Origin: Rheinheimera sediminis
GTDB lineage: Bacteria > Pseudomonadota > Gammaproteobacteria > Enterobacterales > Alteromonadaceae
Assembly (NCBI RefSeq): GCF_004005375.1
Contig: NZ_RZUF01000018.1
Coordinates: 1-64,000, forward strand
Length of the DNA stretch: 64,000 nucleotides
Direction: 5' to 3'
Shown here: positions 1 to 9,261 of the stretch, piece after piece
Numbering within the stretch: position 1 is the first letter of the stretch
How the letters are laid out: each line of letters opens with the position of its first letter
Translations under genes and position numbers: made by a program
The notes under the pieces: generated by a model
Seen by the model: only the letters and a program-made list of their open reading frames with translations
Database searches by the model: none
What the model was told of the DNA's origin: nothing

Positions 1-62
1 ACACCGAGAGGCTAATGGGTGACCCCATTTTGCTACCATGTCATTAAGGCTACTTGAAAAAA

Positions 63-890
63 TTAACCTAACAGTGACAAGGCCGCCTGTGGACGCTGAT
101 TCGCCTGAGACAGGATAGTAGTACTGGCCTGCTGCAGGATCTGCGAACGAGTCAACTCTGCGGTTTCTTTTGCAAAATCAGTGTCTCTGATCCGGCTACG
201 CGCTGCTGAAACGTTCTCCACAATATTACTCAGGTTACGAATTGTCGATTGGAACCGGTTTTGTAAAGCACCCAGATCCGCTCTTGTGCTATCGATAGAT
301 TTAATAGCACTATCGATACTGGCTATTGCCGCTGAAGCACCACCTACACTGGATATCGACAAGTTGTTAATACCCAAGCCTGATGCACCGTAACCGCCAC
401 CAGTGCGTGATAAATTCACGCTGATATTTTGTCCGGCATTGGCTCCAACTAAAAACTTAGCGGAGAACTTACCATCCAACAGGTTTAAACCACCAAACTG
501 AGTTGTAGTTGCAATACGGCTGATTTCCGTTTTCAGCGCTGATACTTCTTTTTGCAATGCAACCCTATCTGCCGAACTATTGATACCATTTTGCGACTGA
601 ACCGCCAGTATCCGGATCCGCTGCAGAGAGTTGGTAATCTCATCCATAGCGCCTTCGGCCGTTTGTGCCAGAGAAATGCCGTCATTGGCATTGCTGATGG
701 CCTGATTCAAACCGTTAAGTTGGCTTGATAAACGGTTACTGATCTGTAAACCAGCTGCATCATCAGCTGCGCTGTTGATACGAAAACCTGATGATAAACG
801 TTTAAACGCTGTATCCAGTGAACCGCCAGAGTTAATTAACTGACGTTGTGCGTTCAAAGCTGATACGTTGGTATTGACATATAATGACAT
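63..890 (-). CDS. fliC: Flagellin (first of three tandem copies)
   Basis: Filament subunit of the polar flagellum, 275 aa. It has the conserved flagellin N-terminal D0/D1 helix region ([14 protein letters not shown] near residue 5, then [20 protein letters not shown]) and the C-terminal helices ending in [17 protein letters not shown]. The variable middle is very short, as in small polar flagellins. The start follows a GGAGGA ribosome site. It is closely related to the two flagellins upstream, so it arose by tandem duplication. I see no sigma-28 site in the 231 bp before it, unlike the other two. It may therefore depend on readthrough or on a promoter I cannot recognise. Confidence 0.95.
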   Translation of the reverse strand: MSLYVNTNVSALNAQRQLINSGGSLDTAFKRLSSGFRINSAADDAAGLQISNRLSSQLNGLNQAISNANDGISLAQTAEGAMDEITNSLQRIRILAVQSQNGINSSADRVALQKEVSALKTEISRIATTTQFGGLNLLDGKFSAKFLVGANAGQNISVNLSRTGGGYGASGLGINNLSISSVGGASAAIASIDSAIKSIDSTRADLGALQNRFQSTIRNLSNIVENVSAARSRIRDTDFAKETAELTRSQILQQASTTILSQANQRPQAALSLLG

Positions 891-1121
891 GGTGTCATCC
901 TCCGGTTAGTAAATAAGTAGCCATAAAGCCTTTCCTTTTTCCTTTGGCAGGAGCTCCTCGCTATAGGTGCGTCAGAGCAGTGCCATAAAGTTGGTCGTAC
1001 GGATCCGGCGCCCAATGCCTTCCAAATCCAGTGCTATTCGTTTTGTACCCTGCCTTCAGAAGCTGCAGCTTCATTGGTCAGGCGTATGCTCAATCTGTGG
1101 ACCTGAGTCCTTGTTGTCCCG

Positions 1122-1952
1122 TTAGCCTCCTAACAAGGACAACGCAGCCTGAGGTCTTTGGTTCGCCTGCGATAAGATGGTAGTGCTGGCCTGCTGCAAT
1201 ATTTGCGAGCGAGTCAATTCAGCTGTTTCTTTCGCGAAATCTGTATCTTTAATCCGGCTGCGTGCAGCCGAAATGTTTTCCACAATGTTCGACAAGTTCC
1301 TGATCGTCGATTGGAAACGGTTTTGAATCGCACCCAGGTCGGCTCGTTTCGAATCAATCACGTTGATGGCACTGTCAATCTGTGCCAGGGCTCTGGAGGC
1401 GCCGGCTAAACTACTGACACTCAAGCCCGCGACGCCCAATCCAGAAGAACCAAAACCGCCACCCGATCTTGATATATTCACACTGATGATTTGGCCTGCG
1501 TTGGCACCTACCAGGAAAGTCGATGAATAGGTCCCATCTAACAATTTCACGCCACCAAACTGAGTGGTTGTCGCGATACGACTAATTTCGGTTTTTAGTG
1601 CCGAGACTTCTTTTTGCAGCGCGATACGGTCTGCAGAACTGTTAATACCGTTCTGCGATTGCACGGCCAGTACTCTGATGCGCTGCAAAGCATTGGTGAT
1701 TTCATCCATGGCACCTTCTGCCACCTGGGATAATGAAATGCCGTCATTGGCATTTCTTACCGCTTGATCCAACCCCTGAATTTGGGCTGTCAAACGATTG
1801 CTGATCTGCAAACCAGCCGCATCGTCTGCTGCGCTATTGATGCGAAAACCAGACGACAGTCGCTGAAAAGAGGTATCCAGGGTTCGGCCTGAATTAATAA
1901 GTTGTCTCTGCGCGTTTAACGCCGATACGTTAGTATTTACAAATAACGCCAT
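1122..1952 (-). CDS. fliC: Flagellin (second tandem copy)
   Basis: Flagellin of 276 aa with intact N-terminal and C-terminal filament-core domains and a short central region. It ends in SLLGG. It is much closer to the third copy than to the first (for example both share GVKLLDG and [18 protein letters not shown]). A sigma-28-type promoter lies about 75 bp upstream. Just past the stop codon (stop 1122-1124) the minus strand carries a 9-bp inverted repeat (GTCCTTGTT / AACAAGGAC) without a T-run, so termination there is uncertain and transcription could continue into the first flagellin gene. Confidence 0.95.
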   Translation of the reverse strand: MALFVNTNVSALNAQRQLINSGRTLDTSFQRLSSGFRINSAADDAAGLQISNRLTAQIQGLDQAVRNANDGISLSQVAEGAMDEITNALQRIRVLAVQSQNGINSSADRIALQKEVSALKTEISRIATTTQFGGVKLLDGTYSSTFLVGANAGQIISVNISRSGGGFGSSGLGVAGLSVSSLAGASRALAQIDSAINVIDSKRADLGAIQNRFQSTIRNLSNIVENISAARSRIKDTDFAKETAELTRSQILQQASTTILSQANQRPQAALSLLGG

Positions 1953-2027
1953 ATCTTTTCTCCTGAGCGTTTATTATGTAGAAAGTGGATACGTCATTTT
2001 ATATTTAATCTAATCCACTCAAATACT

Positions 2028-2054
2028 GTATCGACACTTAACATTGTTTCTTTA
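2028..2054 (-). promoter_or_regulatory. Sigma-28 (FliA) type promoter of second flagellin
   Basis: On the minus strand the sequence reads TAAA-N15-GTCGATAC, against the FliA consensus TAAA-N15-GCCGATAA. The -35 TAAA is at 2054-2051 and the -10 octamer at 2035-2028. It sits about 75 bp before the flagellin start, as expected for a late flagellar gene. Confidence 0.8.
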
Positions 2055-2103
2055 GTTATTTATTTTAAATTTATACATAAACATTCCAATATAAGGCACA
2101 AAT

Positions 2104-2134
2104 AAAAAAGGCCATACAGCAATGCCGTATGGCC
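2104..2134 (-). terminator. Rho-independent terminator of third flagellin
   Basis: Reading the minus strand, an 8-bp stem (GGCCATAC / GTATGGCC, 2134-2127 and 2117-2110) with a 9-nt loop is followed directly by six T residues. It lies about 65 bp beyond the stop of the third flagellin gene and separates it from the promoter of the second. Confidence 0.85.
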
Positions 2135-2200
2135 AAAGAGCATAAAGCTCAGGAGTCGTACTAAAGATCGCTTCAATATCTTCTATTTATTGTTGAAAAA

Positions 2201-3031
2201 TTAACCTTGTAACAAAGACAGTGCTGCCTGTGGCCTCTGATTTGCCTGAGACAAAATCGTTGTACTGGCCTGTTGCAGTATTTGCGAACGGGTTAACTCA
2301 GCTGTCTCTTTTGCAAAATCAGTGTCTTTGATCCGGCTTCGTGCTGCCGAGATATTTTCGACAATATTTGATAAATTTCGGATTGTGGACTGGAAACGGT
2401 TTTGAATTGCACCTAAGTCTGCCCGTTTGGAGTCAATCACGTTAATAGCGCTATCTATACTTGCAAGTGCTCTGGATGCACCAGCTAAGCTACTGATACT
2501 TAAGCTTGCTATACCTAAACCTGAAGAACCAAAGCCACCGCCAGTTCTGGAAATATTAACGCTAATCGTCTGCCCTGCATTCGCACCGACCAGGAAAGTC
2601 GATGAATACAGTCCGTCCAGTAATTTCACGCCACCAAACTGAGTCGTAGTTGCAATACGACTGATCTCAGTTTTTAAAGCTGATACTTCTTTTTGTAGTG
2701 CAATACGGTCAGCCGAACTGTTGATACCGTTTTGTGACTGTACTGCAAGTACACGAATTCGTTGCAAAGCGTTGGTGATTTCATCCATCGCGCCTTCTGC
2801 GACCTGAGCTAATGAAATACCATCGTTAGCATTTCGTATCGCTTGGTCCAAACCATTTACCTGACTGGTTAAACGGTTACTGATTTGTAAGCCTGCAGCA
2901 TCATCTGCAGCACTATTGATACGGAAACCTGAAGATAAACGTTGAAACGCTGTATCTAAACCTTTTCCCGAATTAATAAGTTGCCTTTGGGCATTTAACG
3001 CCGAAACGTTAGTATTAACGAATAAAGCCAT
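2201..3031 (-). CDS. fliC: Flagellin (third tandem copy)
   Basis: Flagellin of 276 aa with the same N-terminal and C-terminal D0/D1 segments as its neighbours and a short middle region, ending in SLLQG. It has its own sigma-28-type promoter and a strong terminator, so it is an independent transcription unit. Most differences from the second copy are conservative, in the region around residues 20-55 and 140-190, suggesting a fairly recent duplication followed by drift. Which copy forms the bulk filament cannot be told from sequence. Confidence 0.95.
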   Translation of the reverse strand: MALFVNTNVSALNAQRQLINSGKGLDTAFQRLSSGFRINSAADDAAGLQISNRLTSQVNGLDQAIRNANDGISLAQVAEGAMDEITNALQRIRVLAVQSQNGINSSADRIALQKEVSALKTEISRIATTTQFGGVKLLDGLYSSTFLVGANAGQTISVNISRTGGGFGSSGLGIASLSISSLAGASRALASIDSAINVIDSKRADLGAIQNRFQSTIRNLSNIVENISAARSRIKDTDFAKETAELTRSQILQQASTTILSQANQRPQAALSLLQG

Positions 3032-3093
3032 TGTATATCTCCTGAGTTTTTATAATTGCAGAGTATTTATTTTTTGTTCCCTGCTTAATTACT

Positions 3094-3120
3094 GTATCGG
3101 TACCAGGAGTTTTTTCTTGA
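3094..3120 (-). promoter_or_regulatory. Sigma-28 type promoter of third flagellin
   Basis: On the minus strand: TCAA-N15-ACCGATAC, a close match to TAAA-N15-GCCGATAA. The -10 octamer is at 3101-3094 and the -35 tetramer at 3120-3117. It lies about 65 bp before the start codon. Confidence 0.75.
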
Positions 3121-3322
3121 GGATTTTATTTGATTTTATTGAATAAACTTCAATATCCAATATCATTTATTGAGGACAAAAAGGTGGATAACTATAGTAT
3201 CGGCTTAGGACTTCATAACTTTAACTTAAATACAAGATTTATGCTCACACTCGCAAACGCAAAGGGGAAACCAAAGTCTTTTATGGCGCAAGCCGATGGA
3301 AACTCCAGGCGCTGCTCTTGTA

Positions 3323-4870
3323 TTAATGCTGTAGCTGATAGATGTAGCTGTCGTAATCAAGCAATAACGCCTGCACTACGGCTAAACTGTCGGTTGCTTT
3401 GGCTGCAGTCTCCAAACAAGTCTGCTTAGAATGGGCTTCAAACTCCGGATCTGTGAGGTAACGCTGAATAAATGCCAATCGTTCCTTATTGGTTGAAAAG
3501 ACAAAGTCATTTCCAATGTATTGATACACATCACCATAAGCTTCGGTTAATACTGGAATTCCAAGACTTAAAGCTTCAATAGCAGAAGTGCCTCCACCTT
3601 GTCGTTTTGGATTAAGCATAAAATGACAGTTTGCTATCAGATCTATGGCATTACTTACGCTGCCACTGAAGTAACTGCAGCTCGCTAGCTCAACTGGAAA
3701 CCCAGCGATAGTTTCAGGCCCAATAAATACAAAAGCCGACTGTGGAAACTGTTTTTTAATGACCCATAAAGTTTCTATAAAATCTGCACCTACCTCCTGC
3801 TCAAGACGATAGCCAACTATGGCAAATTTCAACACATGATCCGTCACTTTACTGCTTTTCACGCAGTCGAACTTTCGTAATCTAAATGGCAAACGACTTG
3901 TGAGCACAGGATGGGCCAAAGACAGAGCTGCAATACTGAGCTGATCTTTTTCTGTTAGATCACGATGAAGTACGGGCACGGCGTATAAAGGTGTGACTAA
4001 AGATGTGACACAAGGGATATTCAGCACTGGCCGGCTTTGAGCTATGTATTCCAATACCGGATTTAATCCCCCGACGCCGATGATGAAACGTGGGTTGAGT
4101 TGATTAATCACATTTATTAAATCAACCAGGTGTTCGGTATCATCCATGGGCGTAATTTGCATAAAATCAAACAACTGATCCCAACATTTGACCGCAGAGC
4201 CAGCTTCATAAGGCTGCTGTTGGCCGGTATCCAAATCAAACAGAGTGTCACTTTCGTAGTATTCATTGCGCACTGCACCAAAAAAAATCGGCGCAGGCAT
4301 TGGATACAGATAATGAGATGACTTAGCTACGCTGGTACAACAAATAACCACAGGATGTTTCCCCATAGCTTTGAACGCGCTGGCATAATTTAGAACCGTC
4401 AGCGTTGGACCATGCTGAGTATTAACAAACTGATTGGTCAACAACAACACAATCTCTTCATTGCCACTGCCAATCAGTGGGCTGACCTGACAAAACTCTG
4501 AACTTTGCTGACAAAAGTTCTGAATCATCATCTGATACAAAGGCCCACAATCAAACATCTTCGAGTGATCAACAAAATTAGCCCGCATCAATTGGCTGTA
4601 GAGCATATTCTGTTGTAAAAAAGGCAAAGTAGCAAAGTAACGAAGTAGCTTCTGACTGTCCACCTGCTGGTCACCAAGTAACAAGAGCTGAACCTTACGC
4701 CACATGATTAAAGGCACAGAAACTGGCGTAAAGTTATTTAGGATCTGACGCTTGATATCTGTGGACAAAGGTAAAAAATTAGCATTATCCCAGTTATGAA
4801 ACTCGTTCACTGGCCAATCATGAGCTTGGAGATACAAATGATCAAATCGGGACAGTTCAGTGATATACAT
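3323..4870 (-). CDS. Glycosyltransferase, possibly flagellin-modifying
   Basis: Protein of 515 aa with no signal peptide or clear membrane segment, so probably cytoplasmic. The C-terminal part carries a GT-B type nucleotide-sugar binding motif (NPKRQGGGTSAIEALSLGIP, followed by VLTEAYGDVYQYIG, around residues 415-450) like GT4/GT41-type enzymes. The N-terminal half is not one I recognise. The start follows a strong AGGAGG. Its place between the flagellins and flgL suggests that it glycosylates flagellin, which is common in polar flagellates. This is inference from position, and donor and acceptor are unknown. Confidence 0.75.
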   Translation of the reverse strand: MYITELSRFDHLYLQAHDWPVNEFHNWDNANFLPLSTDIKRQILNNFTPVSVPLIMWRKVQLLLLGDQQVDSQKLLRYFATLPFLQQNMLYSQLMRANFVDHSKMFDCGPLYQMMIQNFCQQSSEFCQVSPLIGSGNEEIVLLLTNQFVNTQHGPTLTVLNYASAFKAMGKHPVVICCTSVAKSSHYLYPMPAPIFFGAVRNEYYESDTLFDLDTGQQQPYEAGSAVKCWDQLFDFMQITPMDDTEHLVDLINVINQLNPRFIIGVGGLNPVLEYIAQSRPVLNIPCVTSLVTPLYAVPVLHRDLTEKDQLSIAALSLAHPVLTSRLPFRLRKFDCVKSSKVTDHVLKFAIVGYRLEQEVGADFIETLWVIKKQFPQSAFVFIGPETIAGFPVELASCSYFSGSVSNAIDLIANCHFMLNPKRQGGGTSAIEALSLGIPVLTEAYGDVYQYIGNDFVFSTNKERLAFIQRYLTDPEFEAHSKQTCLETAAKATDSLAVVQALLLDYDSYIYQLQH

Positions 4871-4915
4871 AAGCGGCCTCCTGCCAGGATCTGTAAGACA
4901 TATCTAAAAACGTGT

Positions 4916-6142
4916 TTACCTGATGTAATTAAATAAACTCAAGCCTGTCACTTTAGAAAATGTAGCCTGTACAGCCTGCAAAGCAGTTTCTTGTTTCACC
5001 AGCTCAGTAATACCTGTGCTGTAGTCCAGTTCCACCACGTCAGCTTTATGAGATTTTGTAGCAATCAACACATCTTCATTACTGCCAAAAATACTTTCAA
5101 TTACATTTAAACGACCACCAATAGAAGACACAGCAGAATCGACTTTTGTCGAGGCGTTATCAATCTCCACTGTGGCATCAAGGATACGCTCGTTCAATAC
5201 ATCCCCATTGTCACCTGCCTCAATACTTTTTATTAAATCGGTTAAAGAATTGAGAATATTAGTTTTTTCTGGCGGCTGCAGACTAAAACTGACGGTTCCT
5301 CCCGGGGCAGCACCTGTCACATCAATAGATAAACCATTGTAATTAATCGGCTCGCCCGCTGTGTAGCTGCCAGTGACGGCAGGCACCATAGCAGCGCCAT
5401 TACGTTGAACTTCATAATTGGATGGTGCGGAAAAAACTACAGAATAATCATTATTACCCGGTGTTAAACCGTCATAATTTTGCTTATAAAAGTTATCAAA
5501 TATACTTTGGTTGGCTACGCTGACCTTTGCTGCTGTTACAGGAGCTCCCACACTGGCAGCGCTGGTCTGAAAACGTTTATCTACACTGTCAAAAATACTA
5601 CGGCCACTGTCATTAGCCGCTATTGAAATAGATAAAGACAACTGAACGGATTTTTGGCCTTCGTCACCGTTAAATTCATAGTCTCCGGTGGCACTATTCA
5701 GGCTATAAGGCTGGGTTTGATCCTTAAAACCAGAAAACAAATAACCTCCCAGCTCGTCCCTGCGATTCATTAAATCAAATAACTCATCACGGATATTACC
5801 TAACTGATCGCCTATGGCTTTACGATCGTTGTCATCATAAGTACCGTTTCCCAATGACAAGGCCAAAACTCTTGCCCTGTCCATAGCGCCACGCATATTG
5901 CTAAGCACAGTCTCCTGCAATTCAAGACTATTGCGGGCAGCAGTATTGTTGCTCTGGTATTGATTGGTCTGTTGGATGGTCGCTTCCAGACCTATAGCTC
6001 GGGCTGAACCTGAGGGATCATCGGCTGCAGTCAAAATTTTGGTTTGCTTGCTCAGCATTAAACTTGCAGTTTGTAATTTATCCTGAGTACTTAAAATAGA
6101 ATCAAGACTCTGGCTATATTGCATATTAAATGTGGTACGCAT
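4916..6142 (-). CDS. flgL: Flagellar hook-filament junction protein FlgL
   Basis: HAP3 joins the hook, through FlgK, to the flagellin filament. The protein is 408 aa, a usual length. The N-terminal coiled segment contains ILTAADDPSGSARAIGLEA, a flagellin-like D0/D1 motif. The C-terminus (DYSTGITELVKQETALQAVQ) is the matching flagellin-like helix. It starts two bases after the flgK stop codon, so the two are almost certainly co-transcribed. The middle is variable and Thr/Ser/Asn rich. Confidence 0.95.
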   Translation of the reverse strand: MRTTFNMQYSQSLDSILSTQDKLQTASLMLSKQTKILTAADDPSGSARAIGLEATIQQTNQYQSNNTAARNSLELQETVLSNMRGAMDRARVLALSLGNGTYDDNDRKAIGDQLGNIRDELFDLMNRRDELGGYLFSGFKDQTQPYSLNSATGDYEFNGDEGQKSVQLSLSISIAANDSGRSIFDSVDKRFQTSAASVGAPVTAAKVSVANQSIFDNFYKQNYDGLTPGNNDYSVVFSAPSNYEVQRNGAAMVPAVTGSYTAGEPINYNGLSIDVTGAAPGGTVSFSLQPPEKTNILNSLTDLIKSIEAGDNGDVLNERILDATVEIDNASTKVDSAVSSIGGRLNVIESIFGSNEDVLIATKSHKADVVELDYSTGITELVKQETALQAVQATFSKVTGLSLFNYIR

Positions 6143-6144
6143 TA

Positions 6145-8172
6145 TTACCTCGCCGCCTGTAGCAGGGTGTCAAAAATAGTTTGTGAGGTCGACAAAATTT
6201 TCGCTGCTGCAGCATAGGTTTGCTGAAACCTGACCAAATCGGCGGCTTCTTCATCCAAACTGACACCTGACAAGGATTCGTGCCAGGAAGTTGTTTGCTC
6301 TAACAAAGACTTGGAAGAAGCAGCGCTTACACGAGCCTGACTGGTTTGAGTACCAACAAAACCTACTAATTCCGAATAAGCTTGATTAAAGGTCTGGTAT
6401 TTATCTGCATTTACTGTGCTTGCAGCATCGATCCGAACCATATCGGCATTTTGCAAATTCCCCAACATCAAGCCGTTTCTGTTGTCTTCGAAACCACCAG
6501 TGTTGTACTGGATACTAAAGGTATCGCCAACTTGCGGCACACCTTTAACAGAAAAATCAAAACCAGCATCCGCAAAGTTAACGGAGGCGGCTAATAAATT
6601 TTGATAATCAGTGCCTGCATAGGTGACTGTCTCAGTCACAGCTGGGGTACCGCCATCTTCAATCCTGAATTGATTATTACCAAGATAAGTAACAGCTATA
6701 GGCCCATCAGTAAAATTTGCAGGTGGCGAGAGTCTGTTTCCAGCTTGTCCTACGCTATTCACTTTAAGCTGATCTATTTCGGCGTTGCCTAAGTTCGTTA
6801 GCGTTTTTTCGCTTTTCAGGGGAGATGCAAAAGCCAAAGCTTCAGGCCTATTGGTTGCAAGACTGATGTTTTGTGCCGCACTGGACAAAGGTTTTAAGTC
6901 AAATTTGTCCCCTGCTGCAAAAGCGGGCGCACCATTGGCTATGCTGATATTGAGACCAAAAAAATCATTGGTACCATCAGAAGTGACAGTCACAGGGAAA
7001 ACCACAGCGGTTCGACTAATGGCAGTACCAGGTATAACAGAGCCAGAGGCATCAACAGCTTCAACGGTGAAAGCATCAGCGGCCGTAAACGTAATGCGAA
7101 TATCATTTGCTGGAATATTTTTGCCTTGTCCCGCAGCAACAGAGGCAGTTATTGTCCCAGCGCCGCTGTTACCGCTAAAAGGCCAGGCGGTGAAGTTAGG
7201 TAAAGTAAACAAATCACCACCTAAATTACCATCTGCATTCATCCCTAACTTGTTTTGTGTATTAAACGCATCGGTAAAAGCAAGAGCCAGTTGACCCAGC
7301 TCTTTTTGCGCCGGATCCAGCACTGCAGAGCGAAAAGCCAGAGACCCACCAATTTTGCCACCTAACTGCGTTTCAGCAACGTTGATCAACACATTCGGAT
7401 TAGTGGCAGCCTTGAGCTGCAAGGTTTTACGATTGGGATCAGGGTTACCTGAGACGCTAAATAAGTTAAATTTGCCCCCCTCAATCACTAAAGACTGGCC
7501 GCTACTGAGGAAAATTTGTTTATCACCATTGGACGAATCAAGTACATTGATATCGACCAGAGCGGATAACTCTTTAATGGCCTGATCTCTTTTATCCAGT
7601 ATATCTAATGGCGGTGGTTTTGCCGGATTGTTGCCATAGGCCAATATTTCCTGATTCAACTGTGCTATCACGCTGATTTTTTCATTCGCAGACTGAGCAT
7701 CAGTTTCTAATTGTTGACTGATATACTTATTCTGCTCCGTCATTTGGTTTGACAATGTATTGAATCTATTCAATAAAGTTTGAGCACTTCCCATCACCAA
7801 CTGACGTGATGCCGGATTAGTCGGATCGTTAATAGCGGTCTGTAATTGACTGAAAAATGACGATATGCCCGTAGAGATGCTATTAGACTGATCAGACAAC
7901 AAGGCATCAACACGACTGGCTTCGGATAGGTACTGGCTGGCATAGCTCACAGAGGAAGTATCACGCCACATTTGCTTTTGCGCAAAGTCGTTAACCAAAC
8001 GCTCTGTAGTTCCCCTGCCAACTCCCAATCCAAGTACACTGGATTCGAACTCAGTGCGTTGTCTGGTATAACCTGGCGTATTCAGATTAGCGATGTTATT
8101 ACTTGTGGTAGAAAGCAGCGCCGTGCTTGCCAGTATGGCTGAGGTTCCAATCCGAAGTAAGTTATCTGACAT
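6145..8172 (-). CDS. flgK: Flagellar hook-associated protein FlgK
   Basis: HAP1, first junction protein on the hook. From the preferred start it has 675 aa. The N-terminus has the rod/hook family motif NNIANLNTPGYTRQRTEF. The C-terminus (VSLDEEAADLVRFQQTYAAA...) is the usual FlgK helix. The ATG at 8172 (MSDNLLRIG) follows GGAGA at good spacing. The frame stays open 20 codons further upstream, but that extension does not resemble the family. A GTCGGC/GCCGAC hairpin lies in the 75-bp gap to flgJ. It has no T-run. Confidence 0.95.
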   Translation of the reverse strand: MSDNLLRIGTSAILASTALLSTTSNNIANLNTPGYTRQRTEFESSVLGLGVGRGTTERLVNDFAQKQMWRDTSSVSYASQYLSEASRVDALLSDQSNSISTGISSFFSQLQTAINDPTNPASRQLVMGSAQTLLNRFNTLSNQMTEQNKYISQQLETDAQSANEKISVIAQLNQEILAYGNNPAKPPPLDILDKRDQAIKELSALVDINVLDSSNGDKQIFLSSGQSLVIEGGKFNLFSVSGNPDPNRKTLQLKAATNPNVLINVAETQLGGKIGGSLAFRSAVLDPAQKELGQLALAFTDAFNTQNKLGMNADGNLGGDLFTLPNFTAWPFSGNSGAGTITASVAAGQGKNIPANDIRITFTAADAFTVEAVDASGSVIPGTAISRTAVVFPVTVTSDGTNDFFGLNISIANGAPAFAAGDKFDLKPLSSAAQNISLATNRPEALAFASPLKSEKTLTNLGNAEIDQLKVNSVGQAGNRLSPPANFTDGPIAVTYLGNNQFRIEDGGTPAVTETVTYAGTDYQNLLAASVNFADAGFDFSVKGVPQVGDTFSIQYNTGGFEDNRNGLMLGNLQNADMVRIDAASTVNADKYQTFNQAYSELVGFVGTQTSQARVSAASSKSLLEQTTSWHESLSGVSLDEEAADLVRFQQTYAAAAKILSTSQTIFDTLLQAAR

Positions 8173-8247
8173 CTGAGTCTCCGCTGATGCCTGTGCATCG
8201 TTACTTGATTCGTCGGCTGTGCCGACCTGCACTGAAGCTACTATTCT

Positions 8248-9261
8248 TTAATTAGTATTCGTAAGCAGGTTTCGTGCCTGTTTGAATGTCTCGCTGTTAA
8301 ATACTGACAGAATTTTCTGTGCATAATTTGGATCTGTCGCATAACCTGCAGCCTGCAACTGCTGAAAATAAGCTTTAGGATTGTCAACAACAGCCAGCGC
8401 TTGCTGATAACGGGGATTCGATTTTATAAAATCGACATAATCGACCAGGCTTTGTTCTGGAGATTCATAAGCACGGAATTTTGCCTTTTCCTTTTGCGCC
8501 ACCCCTTTCCTGTACTCCAGGGTATCAACCACAGCAACCTCGCCCTGCCAACTACTATGTGCCTTGATCCCAAAAAAGTTAAAACTGTTACTCCCTTCCG
8601 CTGTTTTAAATGTACGCTGCCCCCAGCCTGTCTCGAGAGCGGCTTGAGCTAACAGCGCCAAAGGTTCTAATCCAAGCTTTTGCGCAGCCTGTTTAGCAGC
8701 TGGCATCAACTTTTCAATAAAGTCGCCAGGCGTGTTAAAGCTCCAGTCATCCTGCTGTGATTTTGGCTGTTCAGGCAGAACTTTGACTGACTGAATAGAG
8801 GGGGGTTGAGGAACAACAGGGATCTGATGTTCTGGTTGTTTTTTTTCTATCACGCCGACCCGTTTCTGCCCATTTAAAGTGCCTGAGCCTTCGGTGCGCA
8901 CAGGAGCGGCTTCAGTTGGCAGCCTTAGCATTGAAGCCGGAGTAGTTTTGCCCTTAGTGGGCCGCAACTGCTGTACCAGCAAATCAGCTAAACCTAAACT
9001 GCCTTTTTCTGAGAGATCCGTTGCTAATTGTTTATCATACATCTCTTTATAAAACTTGGTCGCATTGGAGTTGAGCGCACCGTCATCTTCGAACACTTCA
9101 CTGGCTTTGCGCATACTGCTGAGCAACATACCCATAAATATAGATTCGAATTGTTTAGCCGCTTGTTTCAGTGCTTTATCATCATCTCCACCAGAGCTGT
9201 GCTTCAGCTGCTGTAAGCTGGTTAAATCATGATAATTGACTTTTTGCTCAACTTTGCTCAT
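8248..9261 (-). CDS. flgJ: Rod-cap and peptidoglycan hydrolase FlgJ
   Basis: Bifunctional protein of 337 aa, as in Salmonella-type FlgJ. The N-terminal rod-capping domain contains QFESIFMGMLLSSMRKA near residue 40. A Pro/Gln-rich linker follows (about residues 100-170). The C-terminal glucosaminidase domain carries LLAQAALETGWGQRTF with the catalytic-type Glu, then NFFGIKA. It punches through the periplasmic murein during rod growth. Its ATG follows the flgI stop codon with no gap, so translation is coupled. Confidence 0.95.
   Translation of the reverse strand: MSKVEQKVNYHDLTSLQQLKHSSGGDDDKALKQAAKQFESIFMGMLLSSMRKASEVFEDDGALNSNATKFYKEMYDKQLATDLSEKGSLGLADLLVQQLRPTKGKTTPASMLRLPTEAAPVRTEGSGTLNGQKRVGVIEKKQPEHQIPVVPQPPSIQSVKVLPEQPKSQQDDWSFNTPGDFIEKLMPAAKQAAQKLGLEPLALLAQAALETGWGQRTFKTAEGSNSFNFFGIKAHSSWQGEVAVVDTLEYRKGVAQKEKAKFRAYESPEQSLVDYVDFIKSNPRYQQALAVVDNPKAYFQQLQAAGYATDPNYAQKILSVFNSETFKQARNLLTNTN

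Noticed and set aside
961-991. TGGCACTGCTC on the minus strand as an RpoN site for the first flagellin
   Set aside because: The -12 GC is not at the required spacing from the -24 GG.
63-3031. Triplicated flagellin as an assembly artefact
   Set aside because: The copies differ at many positions and have different spacers, promoters and terminators.
3130-3429. 99-codon plus-strand frame between flagellin 3 and the glycosyltransferase
   Set aside because: Overlaps the glycosyltransferase end, has no good ribosome site, and its composition is not protein-like.
6785-7294. 169-codon plus-strand frame
   Set aside because: Lies wholly inside flgK on the other strand and lacks a ribosome site or recognisable domain.
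8173-8247. GTCGGC/GCCGAC hairpin between flgJ and flgK as a terminator
   Set aside because: Three-base loop and no T-run; flgK would then need a promoter that I cannot see.
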